Source: Saccharospirillaceae bacterium (GTDB lineage: Bacteria; Pseudomonadota; Gammaproteobacteria; Pseudomonadales; Oceanobacteraceae). Taken from it: a DNA stretch of 64,000 bases. The notes beneath the pieces were generated by a model. The model saw nothing but the letters and a program-made list of their open reading frames with translations. It was not told the origin of the DNA and made no database searches. Below, piece after piece: positions 46,158 through 55,017 of this stretch (the stretch's first letter is position 1; each line of letters begins with the position of its first letter). Made by a program: the position numbers and the translations under genes. The stretch lies in assembly GCA_021208685.1 (NCBI GenBank), contig JAJOJJ010000011.1:62001-126000 (forward strand), written 5' to 3'.

Positions 46158-46193
46158 TCCGTGGGGGCTGATCTGTGCCTGAGCCGATGGCGG

Positions 46194-46230
46194 CCATCAC
46201 TGATTGTCCGTCAGTGATGGTTGTCTTCTT
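46194..46230. terminator. terminator hairpin between DUF6482 gene and gpgS
   Basis: Perfect 10-bp stem ccatcactga/tcagtgatgg (46194-46203, 46211-46220), 7-nt loop, then TTGTCTTCTT. The right arm overlaps the gpgS stop codon. It serves the plus-strand gene best. Confidence 0.7.
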
Positions 46231-47425
46231 CGACCGCTTCATAAATACGGTCAAGAATATCCGGTACGGCAGAAATCACCCGGTTCCAGCTGGGAATAAA
46301 GGGTGTTTCCATCGGATTGGCAAGAAAATGTTCACCGGCAGCCATGATATTTTCGGCAAATAACTCCACGGCTTTTTCTTCCGCATGGCGATCAAGCGTT
46401 AATCCATTCATGCGCGCATCGTTGTAATAGGTTTCGACAAAATCCAGCGCAATGCGGAAGTAGGTTGCCTTAATTGAGCGGAAAGTTTCGGTGGTAAAAA
46501 TTTCTCCCTGAGTGGCCAGTTTGCGAAAGATGGCTTTGCAGATGTCGGTGCTCATTTTGGACAGACCACGGCTGGCATCCTCTTCCGATAACGGCTGATG
46601 CTTATGGTCATAAATATCGGCAATATCAACCTGGCAGAGACGGTTGGTTGAGTAGTTACGCTTCATTTCTGACAGTACGCCGATTTCCAGACCCCAGTCG
46701 GACGGGATGCGGATATCGTTCAGTACATCGGTACGCATCGAAAATTCACCTGACAGCGGATAACGGAAGCTGTCGAGGTACTCCAGATACTCCAGTGAAC
46801 CATACACTTTTTTCAGTGCACGGATGAGTGGCGTCACCAATAAACGGCTGACCCGGCCATTCAGTTTTTGTGCCGCCACGCGGGCATAAAAGCCTTTGGC
46901 AAATTCATAATTAAATGCCGGGTTGGCTACCGGGTAAATTAAGCGCGCCAGCAGGCTGCGGTCGTAGGTGACAATATCGCAGTCGTGCAGGGCGACGGCT
47001 TCCGCGCGCCCGGAAGCCAGTACGTAACCATAGCAGTACCAGACATTACGGCCTTTACCCATTTCTTTCGGTGCCAGACCTTCGTTGTGCAGCAATTCAT
47101 CTATTTTGCGCAGGCGCGGGCCATCGTTCCATAAAATACGGTGATGTTGTGGCAGACGGGAAAAAAATTCCTGTGCATGCGCATATTCTTTTTCATCGGC
47201 ACGATCAAGGCCGATCACAATTTCATTAAGGTAGGGAACATTGACAAGATCATTAATGATAGTGTCCAGTGCCGGGCCGCTGAGTTCGGAATACAGCGAG
47301 GGTAAAACCAGTGACATGGGCCTGATACGTGAAAAACTGATGAGTTCTTTTTCTAATTCATCCAGCGGGCGGTCAACCAGATTATGCAGTGTGGTAATAA
47401 TGCCGTTCTGATAAAAATCAGCCAC
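46211..47425 (-). CDS. gpgS: glucosyl-3-phosphoglycerate synthase (GT81-like)
   Basis: Predicted to transfer glucose from an NDP-glucose to 3-phosphoglycerate, giving glucosyl-3-phosphoglycerate, the first step of glucosylglycerate synthesis. The 404-residue GT-A protein has MSLVLPSLYSEL near 37, EIVIGLDRADE near 68, GKGRNVWYCYG near 125, the metal-binding LHDCDIVTYDRS near 147 (a DxD-like Asp-Cys-Asp) and FAKGFYARV near 180. The GTG start at 47425 sits 7 nt after AGGAGG and overlaps the phosphatase stop by 8 bp. A mannosyl donor is possible, but the associated phosphorylase argues for glucose. Confidence 0.82.
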   Translation of the reverse strand: MADFYQNGIITTLHNLVDRPLDELEKELISFSRIRPMSLVLPSLYSELSGPALDTIINDLVNVPYLNEIVIGLDRADEKEYAHAQEFFSRLPQHHRILWNDGPRLRKIDELLHNEGLAPKEMGKGRNVWYCYGYVLASGRAEAVALHDCDIVTYDRSLLARLIYPVANPAFNYEFAKGFYARVAAQKLNGRVSRLLVTPLIRALKKVYGSLEYLEYLDSFRYPLSGEFSMRTDVLNDIRIPSDWGLEIGVLSEMKRNYSTNRLCQVDIADIYDHKHQPLSEEDASRGLSKMSTDICKAIFRKLATQGEIFTTETFRSIKATYFRIALDFVETYYNDARMNGLTLDRHAEEKAVELFAENIMAAGEHFLANPMETPFIPSWNRVISAVPDILDRIYEAVEEDNHH

Positions 47426-48251
47426 TGTGAGCCTCCTTGAACAGGTCATCTAACAGAGAAAGTAAGGTTTCGTTCCAGCCGGCCGGGCCGGCTTTGCTGG
47501 CGATCCGCAATTGTGGGTGCTGCAGGTCGAGGGTGCTTTTTATACCGGGAATGACAATGGCAAAGTCGGCGGCGCTGAGCATGGCACGGTCGTTTTCGCC
47601 ATCGCCGAGGGCGATCACTCTGACCGGCTGCTGCCACAGCGTCTGGTAATGATGACGGCAGAATTCCAGCCCATGCGCTTTGTCGTTGGGGCCCATCACA
47701 TGATGAAACCGGCCGCCGCTGAGCAGACGCAGATTGTGCATGGCCAATGCCCGACGGAAGTCTGTTAATTGCTCATCGCTGCCGGTCCAGAGCAGCGGTT
47801 CAGAGGCGCTGCGCTGTTTCGCCAGATGAGCGTCTTCTACCGACAGGCCGGTTAATGCCGCCACTTCGGTGGCGGTCATATCGTTAAAACCACGGAACTG
47901 AAACCCCTGCTGACGCAGACTGTGCAGCACCTTCAGTATGGCCAGATAGCTGCTGTGCAGTATTTCGCTGTTGTAGCCATGACCGTTACTTTTCGGAATA
48001 AAGATCGCGCCGCCGTTTTCGCAGACAAAGGGATCAGGGTTATTCAGTTTTTCACGTAACGCCAGCATTTCACCGTAGGTTTTACTGCTGTTAAACACGC
48101 AGGGAATATTCAGGCTTTTCAGTGTTTTTAAGGCTTTTTCTGCGGCCTGCGCGCTGTAACTGTGATGATCAAGCAGGCAGCCATCGAGATCAGTCACCAC
48201 GATGAGGGGGTGTTGCGGCGGCGTCGTGTTGGGATGCGCGGCGGTGTTCAT
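47418..48251 (-). CDS. gpgP: glucosyl/mannosyl-3-phosphoglycerate phosphatase
   Basis: A 277-residue HAD-IIB phosphatase that should remove phosphate from glucosyl-3-phosphoglycerate to give glucosylglycerate. Motif I is VTDLDGCLLDH (Asp near 20 and 22), motif II FNSSKT near 54, motif III Lys with GPNDKAHGLEFC near 195, and motif IV ALGDGENDRAML near 220. ENGGAIFIP near 80 is typical of the mannosyl-3-phosphoglycerate phosphatase group. ATGA overlap with the kinase upstream and an 8-bp overlap with the synthase downstream make a tight operon. Confidence 0.85.
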   Translation of the reverse strand: MNTAAHPNTTPPQHPLIVVTDLDGCLLDHHSYSAQAAEKALKTLKSLNIPCVFNSSKTYGEMLALREKLNNPDPFVCENGGAIFIPKSNGHGYNSEILHSSYLAILKVLHSLRQQGFQFRGFNDMTATEVAALTGLSVEDAHLAKQRSASEPLLWTGSDEQLTDFRRALAMHNLRLLSGGRFHHVMGPNDKAHGLEFCRHHYQTLWQQPVRVIALGDGENDRAMLSAADFAIVIPGIKSTLDLQHPQLRIASKAGPAGWNETLLSLLDDLFKEAHSG

Positions 48252-49243
48252 GGTTTATTCACCTCCTGTGCTTTGCCGTGAATGGCGGCAACCTGATGCC
48301 GGGCATCCAGTTCCAGTACCAGATCGGCGCGCGCGGGCAGGGCGTGCAATGCCTGTTCGGTCAGACGCTGATAGTGCTGAATAAAGCGGATCAGGCCGGT
48401 CTCGCTGAGGCTGCGGTCGGTGGTTTTACTCAGACGGATTTTGTTCTGCGACAGCGCTTCCGATTGTTTGCGGTTGCTGTCTTCCTGTTCTCGGCGCCAT
48501 TGCTGTACGGCGTTCATGCCGGGTACTTTCAGCATCAGCAGGCGGTCGATCTGGGCGAACCAGTCGGCATAGCGGCCGGCCAGTTGCTGATTCACCCAGC
48601 GCCGCCATTGGCCATTGCTGTCATCGCTGGCTTCAAGGCTGTTGACCGGCTCCTGCAGGTCTTCTTCGGCAACCGGCAGGCAACCCACACACCAGCCTTC
48701 AAACAGGATCAGATCGACCGGGCCTGTCACTGTATGCCAATAATTTTCCGGCAGGCGGTCATCCTGAATTTTGTCGAAGGCCGGAATCATTAGGCGTTGA
48801 CCTTCATTCAGCTGGCGCAGCTGCCGGGTCAGCAACAGGCCCAGGTTCACATCATGGGTGCCGGGTACGCCACGGGTGCTGAGCAACGGATGAATATTCA
48901 GTGCCAGCTGGCTGCGTTCGGAGTGTGTCAGGTAAAGATCGTCAATGGACAGGACCACGGTGTTCCAGCCCAGCACCTGACGGTAAACCTGTGCCAGTGC
49001 CCGGCAGAGGGTGGATTTTCCCGACCCCTGGCCGCCATGGATGCCGATCAGCGGTACGCTGGCGGTTATTGTGGCTTTTTCTGCTGCCAGCCAGGCGGCC
49101 AAAGGTGCCCAGACATCCGGCCACTGGCTCAGCCAGGCGGGCGGAAAGTCCTGCAACGCCGTTTCGCCGGCTCTGCGTAATTGTGCAAGCCGCTGTGGGT
49201 CGCTGCTGAGTGACTCTGGCCAGAGTGTGGGCTGAAGATTCAT
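48248..49243 (-). CDS. D-glycerate 3-kinase (GLYK family)
   Basis: A 331-residue P-loop kinase resembling plant-type glycerate 3-kinases, which convert D-glycerate to 3-phosphoglycerate. Walker A is GIHGGQGSGKSTLC near 70; LSIDDLYLTHSERSQLA (about 105-120), RGVPGTHDV near 131 and LILFEGWCVGCL near 180 are the family blocks. As first gene of the kinase-phosphatase-synthase operon it can re-phosphorylate the glycerate released by the nearby phosphorylase, producing the acceptor for GpgS. The exact phosphorylated position is assigned by family. Confidence 0.82.
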   Translation of the reverse strand: MNLQPTLWPESLSSDPQRLAQLRRAGETALQDFPPAWLSQWPDVWAPLAAWLAAEKATITASVPLIGIHGGQGSGKSTLCRALAQVYRQVLGWNTVVLSIDDLYLTHSERSQLALNIHPLLSTRGVPGTHDVNLGLLLTRQLRQLNEGQRLMIPAFDKIQDDRLPENYWHTVTGPVDLILFEGWCVGCLPVAEEDLQEPVNSLEASDDSNGQWRRWVNQQLAGRYADWFAQIDRLLMLKVPGMNAVQQWRREQEDSNRKQSEALSQNKIRLSKTTDRSLSETGLIRFIQHYQRLTEQALHALPARADLVLELDARHQVAAIHGKAQEVNKP

Positions 49244-49623
49244 ACCGATACCTGTTATCTGTCCGGAAACGATGACGCATTAATTCATGGTAGAGCAGAT
49301 AGCTGAATGAGACAGAGCAGACATTGTGCCAGTTGCGGCTTTCTGTTTATCTTCCCCGGTCGGCCTCCGCCTGCAACCGGGTCTGACACTGACGCTTATC
49401 GCCCCGATGGCTGAGCGCTGACAGGTTAAGTGACGAAAACCTGTGCCAGACTCAATAACGGTCGCGACAACGAGTGCTTTAATTTGGTGCACTGCAGGCG
49501 GTGTTTTCTGCGTCTCAGGGGCGTCAATCACTGCGGCACTCAGAAAGCCGTGCGATAATGCAGTGTTTTTCAACGGTTCTGACCGTGATACTGAGTTATT
49601 CCTAACCCTTAAAGGAGCTGATC
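49244..49623. other. divergent control region between the glucosylglycerate operon and pheA
   Basis: About 380 bp with no supportable gene. It must hold the promoters of glycerate kinase (minus) and of the prephenate dehydratase (plus). An AAAGGAG ribosome site ends the region. I see no clear operator, attenuator leader peptide or riboswitch. Confidence 0.5.
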
Positions 49624-50460
49624 ATGCCGCCAAGAGTGGCCTATCAGGGTACCGCCGGTGCGTATTCGCATCTTGCCTGTTGTAAGGTATTTCCTGAGTG
49701 GGAAGCGGTTGCCTGCGATGATTTTCTGACGGCACTCGAACTGGTTGCCTCAGGCTTCGCCGACCGCGCCATGATTCCTCTGGAAAACTCAACCGCCGGA
49801 CGGGTTGAAGAAATTTACCGGCTCATTCCCAAAACCCCGTTGTTTGTGATTGCCGAGCATTTTGAACCGGTGAATCACTGCCTGCTGGCCTTGCCGGGTG
49901 TGAATCTCAGCGATATTGAAGAAGTGGCGTCTCACCCGCAGGCATTGGCGCAATGCCATCAGCGTATCGTTAATCTGGGTATGAAGGCGGTGGCTGCGGT
50001 GGATACTGCGATGGAAGCCCGCAATCTGAGTCAGGGCAAAAACCGCACACGCGCGGCGATTGCCTCGGCGCTGGCGGCGGAGTTGTATGGCCTGAATGTG
50101 GTGCACGATAACTTTCAGGATGTGATTGGCAACACCACCCGATTTCTGGTGTTCAGTCGTGAACAGGAACACTTAGAGGCTGAGCCGGGCATGGATTACA
50201 TCACCAGCATTCTGTTCTCGGTGCGTAATATACCTGCGGCGCTGTATAAGGCGCTCGGCGGCTTTGCGACCAATGGCGTAAACCTTCTGAAGTTAGAGAG
50301 CTACATGGATGGCGGCACGATGGAGGCCAGCCATTTCCATGTGGATATTCAGGGGCACCCGCAGCAGCACAATATGATGCTGGCGCTGGAGGAACTGGAA
50401 TACTTTGCCAGAGAACTGCGCATATTAGGCAGTTATCCGGCTCACGATTACCGCGTCTGA
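49624..50460 (+). CDS. pheA: prephenate dehydratase (stand-alone PheA)
   Basis: It converts prephenate to phenylpyruvate in phenylalanine synthesis. The 278-residue protein has the dehydratase domain (about 4-180) with AYQGTAGAYSHLA, IPLENSTAGRV near 57 and GNTTRFLVF near 170, and a C-terminal ACT domain (about 195-275, LFSVRNIPAALYKALGGFATNGVNLLKLES) that would bind phenylalanine. It lacks the N-terminal chorismate mutase of the usual gammaproteobacterial P-protein, so it may be a second, alphaproteobacterial-type enzyme. It converges on the alpha-glucosidase gene with 10 bp between. Confidence 0.92.
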   Translation: MPPRVAYQGTAGAYSHLACCKVFPEWEAVACDDFLTALELVASGFADRAMIPLENSTAGRVEEIYRLIPKTPLFVIAEHFEPVNHCLLALPGVNLSDIEEVASHPQALAQCHQRIVNLGMKAVAAVDTAMEARNLSQGKNRTRAAIASALAAELYGLNVVHDNFQDVIGNTTRFLVFSREQEHLEAEPGMDYITSILFSVRNIPAALYKALGGFATNGVNLLKLESYMDGGTMEASHFHVDIQGHPQQHNMMLALEELEYFARELRILGSYPAHDYRV

Positions 50461-50470
50461 GGCCCTGACT

Positions 50471-52129
50471 TCACACATACACTTTCAGTGGATAATCGGC
50501 CTGTAATTGCAGCACCAGCGCTTGCAGTGGCTGCAGTTGCAGTTGTCCGCGCTGAAAGGTCAGTGCGCTGTTGTGGTCCTGTGGTGCCGTGTCTTGCTGC
50601 AGACTGTTCAGCAGACAGCTGGCCAACGCCTGCGGATGCAGGCTGGTTAATTGCGGTTGTCTGGAAAAATTCAGCAGAATCAATAAGCGCTCTCCGGCAT
50701 TCGCATTGATGGCACTGCGTTCGTAAGCCAGAACATCGTCCGGTGCCTGCAATAAGCGCAGGCTTCCCTGATGGAGGGCGGGTATTTTTTTCCGCAGCCA
50801 GATCAGTTTTTTATACCAGTTCAGCAGGCTGTGCGGATCGTGGCGCTGGTGTTCAGCGCTGTTGCTGACGATGGGTTCATCCGGTAGCCAGCTGAGTCCC
50901 TGAGTAAAGCGGTTGACCGGAGCATCCCACATCATTGGCCGGCGACAGCCGTCCCGTCCGGGGTGCAGTGGCCAGTAACGGATTCCCACCGGGTCTTTCA
51001 GATCACGGCGTTTAACCTTTTGCTCTGGCATCGCAATTTCTTCACCGTAATACAGAAAGGGCGTACCTCGCAGTGTCAGTAACAGGGTTGCCAGCACTTT
51101 GAGGCGTGCCAGCGTGTGTTTGCCGTCGCGGTAGCGGCTGGCGTGACGGCGGAAGTCATGGTTGCTTAAGGTGTAGTTGGGCCAGTTATCATCGCCCAAT
51201 AAATCCATCCATTTTTGGATAATGCTGTGAAAGGCGCTGGCTTTAAACGGTGCGCGCAGAAATTCAAAATTAAAGGCCAGATGCAACTCGTCATTCTGAC
51301 CATAATAACTGGCGGGCAAGTCACTGTTGCCGGCTTCGGCCAGCATAATTTCGCCCACCATCATGCGTTGCGGAAAAGCATCCACCCAGCGGCGCATGTC
51401 GTGCAACAGGCTGTGCATTTCCGGTTGATCACGGTCGTATATATGGCGCTGACGATCATAAGGCCGCGCCAGTCTGAACCAGTCGGTCGGGTTGTTCCGT
51501 AACCGGGCATCTTTGAAATACAGATTCACCACATCCAGACGGAAGCCATCCACACCTTTATTCAGCCAGAATTCCATAATCTGACGAACGGCCTGTTTAA
51601 CCGCCGGATTGCGCCAGTTAAGATCCGGTTGTTGCGGTAAAAAGGAGTGGTAGTACCAGGCGTTACGCTGCGGATGAAATGTCCAGCCGCGGCCCCCAAA
51701 GCAACCCAGCCAGTTATTGGGCGGCTGCTCTCCCTGATGCCAGATATACCAGTCGGCTTTATCGGAATCCGCCGCGCAGCTTTGCTGAAACCAGGGGTGT
51801 TGATCCGAGGTATGGTTGACGACCAGATCAAGAATGATGCGAATATTGCGCTGGTGCGCCTGCTGCAATAATTCATCAAAGGTTTCCATGCTGCCGAACA
51901 CCGGATCAATGGCGCAGTAATCGCTGATGTCGTAGCCAAAATCATGCATCGGTGAGGGAAAAATCGGTGACAGCCAGATGGCATCAATACCGAGCGACTG
52001 CTCTGTTCCATCATTCAGGTAATCAAGACGCTGAATAAGGCCACGCAAATCGCCGATACCGTCAGCGTTGCTGTCCTGAAAACTGCGCGGATAAATCTGA
52101 TAAAACACACCCTGTTGCCACCAGTTCAT
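50471..52129 (-). CDS. GH13 alpha-glucosidase
   Basis: A 552-residue GH13 enzyme likely to hydrolyse alpha-glucosides such as maltose, sucrose or isomaltose. N-terminal WWQQGVFYQIYPRSFQDSN is the oligo-glucosidase signature. Catalytic residues are nucleophile Asp199 in GFRLDVVN, acid/base Glu260 in MVGEIM and stabiliser Asp325 in LSNHDF. There is no signal peptide, so it is cytosolic. AGGAG lies 5 nt before the ATG. The SNHDFRR motif is nearer GH13_23 than GH13_31. It may process glucosides beside the glucosylglycerate genes, but its own substrate is not determined. Confidence 0.87.
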   Translation of the reverse strand: MNWWQQGVFYQIYPRSFQDSNADGIGDLRGLIQRLDYLNDGTEQSLGIDAIWLSPIFPSPMHDFGYDISDYCAIDPVFGSMETFDELLQQAHQRNIRIILDLVVNHTSDQHPWFQQSCAADSDKADWYIWHQGEQPPNNWLGCFGGRGWTFHPQRNAWYYHSFLPQQPDLNWRNPAVKQAVRQIMEFWLNKGVDGFRLDVVNLYFKDARLRNNPTDWFRLARPYDRQRHIYDRDQPEMHSLLHDMRRWVDAFPQRMMVGEIMLAEAGNSDLPASYYGQNDELHLAFNFEFLRAPFKASAFHSIIQKWMDLLGDDNWPNYTLSNHDFRRHASRYRDGKHTLARLKVLATLLLTLRGTPFLYYGEEIAMPEQKVKRRDLKDPVGIRYWPLHPGRDGCRRPMMWDAPVNRFTQGLSWLPDEPIVSNSAEHQRHDPHSLLNWYKKLIWLRKKIPALHQGSLRLLQAPDDVLAYERSAINANAGERLLILLNFSRQPQLTSLHPQALASCLLNSLQQDTAPQDHNSALTFQRGQLQLQPLQALVLQLQADYPLKVYV

Positions 52130-52227
52130 ACCGGCTCCTGTTATCGGTCAGAGCGCAATTATGAGCGGCAGTTTGTGACAGCGGTATGAAGCCGGGGAAC
52201 AGAATTTCAGCGCTTATCCGGCTGTAT

Positions 52228-55011
52228 TCAGGACGGTGGTATCTGCAGCCAGTGCAGACATAGCTGACGCAGCTGCTCCAGATGGATGGGTTTACTGAGA
52301 AAATCATCGAACCCATTATTCAGTGCTCTGTCGCGGTATTCCGGCAGCGCGTGAGCGGTCAGTGCTATCACAGGAACCCGCTTACCGGTTGTGAGCGACT
52401 GTTCGCTCTCGCGGAGTAACAGGGTCGCGGTGAAACCATCCATCAGCGGCATTTCACAATCCATTAAAATCAGATCAGGGCGTTGTGACTCCGGCATTGC
52501 TTGCCAGGCGTCGGTAATGCTCTGGCCATTATTGAACAGTTCATAGTGCAGGTGTAAATGGTTCAGCATACCGGCAATGACTTTCTGGTTGACCGGATTA
52601 TCCTCGGCAACCCAGATCCGGCGATCGCTCAGTTGTAAGGAGGGTGCGTTGAGCGGATTACCGTACAACATGCCCTGACCGTTCAGGCGGCGCACTATAC
52701 TGGATGTTTTCAGTGGCCGGACGAGCTGACGCCAGGGTTCAAGACCCGGCATGTTTTTATCGCACAGATAAATGATGTGTTGTTCCTGATTGTTATGCAG
52801 ATTAATACAGGGCTGATCGCTGAAGATTATGTCCGCTGTTTTTTCCCCGGTTATCTGAAAACCAAGCTCGAGCATAAAGCGTGTCAGCAGTTCGCGCTCG
52901 TCGTTATTGCTTAACTGGATATGCACGCGGCCTGCGGTAATTTTTTCCGGCTTGAGCGGGTTGGCAGGCTGGCAGCCGGGCAGTGTTACGATGAATTCAG
53001 TGCCTTCATTGGCGTGGCTGCGAGCGCTGATTTCTCCCCCCAGTAACGTCACCAGCTGCTTGCAAATGCTCAGGCCCAGCCCGGTACCACCATAATGTCG
53101 GGAGGTGGATGCATCGGCCTGACTGAAGTGTTCAAACAGCCGGGACTGATACTCATCGCTGATGCCGATTCCTGTATCTTTAATACGGATGAGCAGGGTG
53201 TCTTCGTGAAAACTCAGATCCAGGGTAATGCTGCCGCTGTCGGTAAATTTAACGGCATTACTGAGCAGGTTGTTGATGATCTGCCGCAGACGTGTGGGGT
53301 CGGAATAAATGGTTTGATACAGCGGCAGGTGCATAAAAGCCAGTAACGTGAGCCCTTTTTCTTTGGCCTGCTGGGAATAAAGTGTCAGGCAATCGCTGAT
53401 CAGTTCGTGCAGGGCGACGTCCTGCATTTCCAGTTGCAGTTTGCCTGAATTCATTTTTGATAAATCCAGGATATCGTTAAGAATCGTCAGTAGCGATTTT
53501 CCCGAGGCGTTGATGGTTTCCAGATAACGTTGCTGCTGTTGATCAAGACGGGTCTGTGTCAGTAATTGCACCATTCCCAGCACGCCATTCAGTGGGGTGC
53601 GGATTTCATGACTCATCATTGCCAGAAACGCCGATTTAGCCTGATTTTCCGATTCGGTCTGCTTGCGCTGCAGTTCGGCTTCCTGCATACGATAGCGCGA
53701 GCGCAGACTTTCACGCTGTGCTTCAGTCATCTGCTCCAGTGTCAGCTTATGCTGCTGGCGCTCTTCATAAAACCGCAGCGCAATGGCCATGCTGTGAATG
53801 CAAACCAGCATAATTGAGCCAATGTGTGATGAGTATTCGATGAACGGCGTGATAGGTAACAGGCCTTCTTTGCTCATGCTGTGAATAATCACACCACCGA
53901 GCAATATCAGCCAGCCAGCCGCATAAAAAAAACCGGATAATGTCCGTTTTAATGCAACACGGATACCAATGAGCAGACTGAGTAGGCTGGCGATAATGGT
54001 GCTGCTCATGGTTATTTTTACCGCCAGCTGGTAGTCAATTACAAAGCTCGCCATCAGCGTCAGTAATGGCAGGTAAAAACAGAGGCGGTTGATGCGGTGC
54101 AGGTGTTTTTGTGTCTCACGGAGGCGCAAAAAACGTTGCGCAAACAAGGCCGAAAAAATGCAGGCTGAGGAAACACTGAGAATGGTTAAACGCTCTTGCA
54201 GCCATAAGTTGTCCGGCCACAGATATTCAAAGCCAAATCCGCTTAGCGATATATAAAAAAGCAGATAGGCCAGCAAAAAACAAACGAAATAAAAAATGTA
54301 TTTTTCGCGGGTGGTGATTGCAATAAACAGATTGAAGATAAGGATCGCCACAATAAAGCCGATGTATAAACCGGCCTGCATATAATCATCTGCATTGATC
54401 TGTTCCTGCTGATCCCGTAACCAGAAGGCAACAGGAACCTGCATTGATCCCTGGCTTTTTACCCGTATATAAATGTCGTAATAACCGGCGGCACTGAGCT
54501 GCAGTGGAATATGAAAATTGCGGTGGCGTACCGGACGGTTGCTGAATGGAAAGGCGTCGCCAAATTGCGCCTGTTGCAGGGTCTGCCGGTCATTCTGTAC
54601 ATACAGATCAACCTGATCCAACAGCGGAAATTCGATGTTCAGACGCCACTGATCACTGGCCTGAGGTAAGTAAAAGGACACATGAAACCAGTAAGCGTCA
54701 GGTGATAAACCAAAATTAGGTATCGTATCGGGGTGTTGTTGCCAATCCGGTTTCATTGTCAGCAGCTCCTGCAATGTCAGGGGCTGATCAGTTATTTCGC
54801 GCCAGTATTGTATTTCGCTGCCCAGAATCCGGCCTGAATCCTGCTGATTTAAGGTCCAGTGACGGGTTTCTGCAGAAGACGCCGGAGCAGAGGCGATTGG
54901 CAGAACCATCAGCAGCAGTAACATCAGACTCCGGATCAGCAGTCCGTGAGCGTGTGGTGGAATCAAACCGGAATCAGCGGCGGATGTCCTGTTGTTGGCT
55001 GCGGTAATCAC
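52228..55011 (-). CDS. 7TM-DISM hybrid sensor histidine kinase
   Basis: A 927-residue inner-membrane sensor. Signal peptide or anchor (about 25-47), periplasmic 7TMR-DISMED2 domain (about 50-200, binding perhaps a carbohydrate), seven membrane helices (about 208-415), coiled coil (about 418-455), HisKA (His468 in MMSHEIRTPLN), HATPase (N box about 577-590, DTGIGI 612, GGTGLGLS 641), a degenerate receiver-like region (about 690-775) and a C-terminal receiver (about 798-925, phospho-acceptor Asp851, Lys907). The GTG start lies 6 bp after the AraC stop; an ATG at 54924 with GGAG is an alternative. It lies directly downstream of the AraC gene, on the same strand. Confidence 0.88.
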   Translation of the reverse strand: MITAANNRTSAADSGLIPPHAHGLLIRSLMLLLLMVLPIASAPASSAETRHWTLNQQDSGRILGSEIQYWREITDQPLTLQELLTMKPDWQQHPDTIPNFGLSPDAYWFHVSFYLPQASDQWRLNIEFPLLDQVDLYVQNDRQTLQQAQFGDAFPFSNRPVRHRNFHIPLQLSAAGYYDIYIRVKSQGSMQVPVAFWLRDQQEQINADDYMQAGLYIGFIVAILIFNLFIAITTREKYIFYFVCFLLAYLLFYISLSGFGFEYLWPDNLWLQERLTILSVSSACIFSALFAQRFLRLRETQKHLHRINRLCFYLPLLTLMASFVIDYQLAVKITMSSTIIASLLSLLIGIRVALKRTLSGFFYAAGWLILLGGVIIHSMSKEGLLPITPFIEYSSHIGSIMLVCIHSMAIALRFYEERQQHKLTLEQMTEAQRESLRSRYRMQEAELQRKQTESENQAKSAFLAMMSHEIRTPLNGVLGMVQLLTQTRLDQQQQRYLETINASGKSLLTILNDILDLSKMNSGKLQLEMQDVALHELISDCLTLYSQQAKEKGLTLLAFMHLPLYQTIYSDPTRLRQIINNLLSNAVKFTDSGSITLDLSFHEDTLLIRIKDTGIGISDEYQSRLFEHFSQADASTSRHYGGTGLGLSICKQLVTLLGGEISARSHANEGTEFIVTLPGCQPANPLKPEKITAGRVHIQLSNNDERELLTRFMLELGFQITGEKTADIIFSDQPCINLHNNQEQHIIYLCDKNMPGLEPWRQLVRPLKTSSIVRRLNGQGMLYGNPLNAPSLQLSDRRIWVAEDNPVNQKVIAGMLNHLHLHYELFNNGQSITDAWQAMPESQRPDLILMDCEMPLMDGFTATLLLRESEQSLTTGKRVPVIALTAHALPEYRDRALNNGFDDFLSKPIHLEQLRQLCLHWLQIPPS

Positions 55012-55017
55012 CCGGTG

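Noticed and set aside
49280-49573. Minus-strand open frame in the glycerate kinase/pheA gap
   Set aside because: It has no ribosome site, no recognisable domain, and lies in a region expected to hold two promoters.
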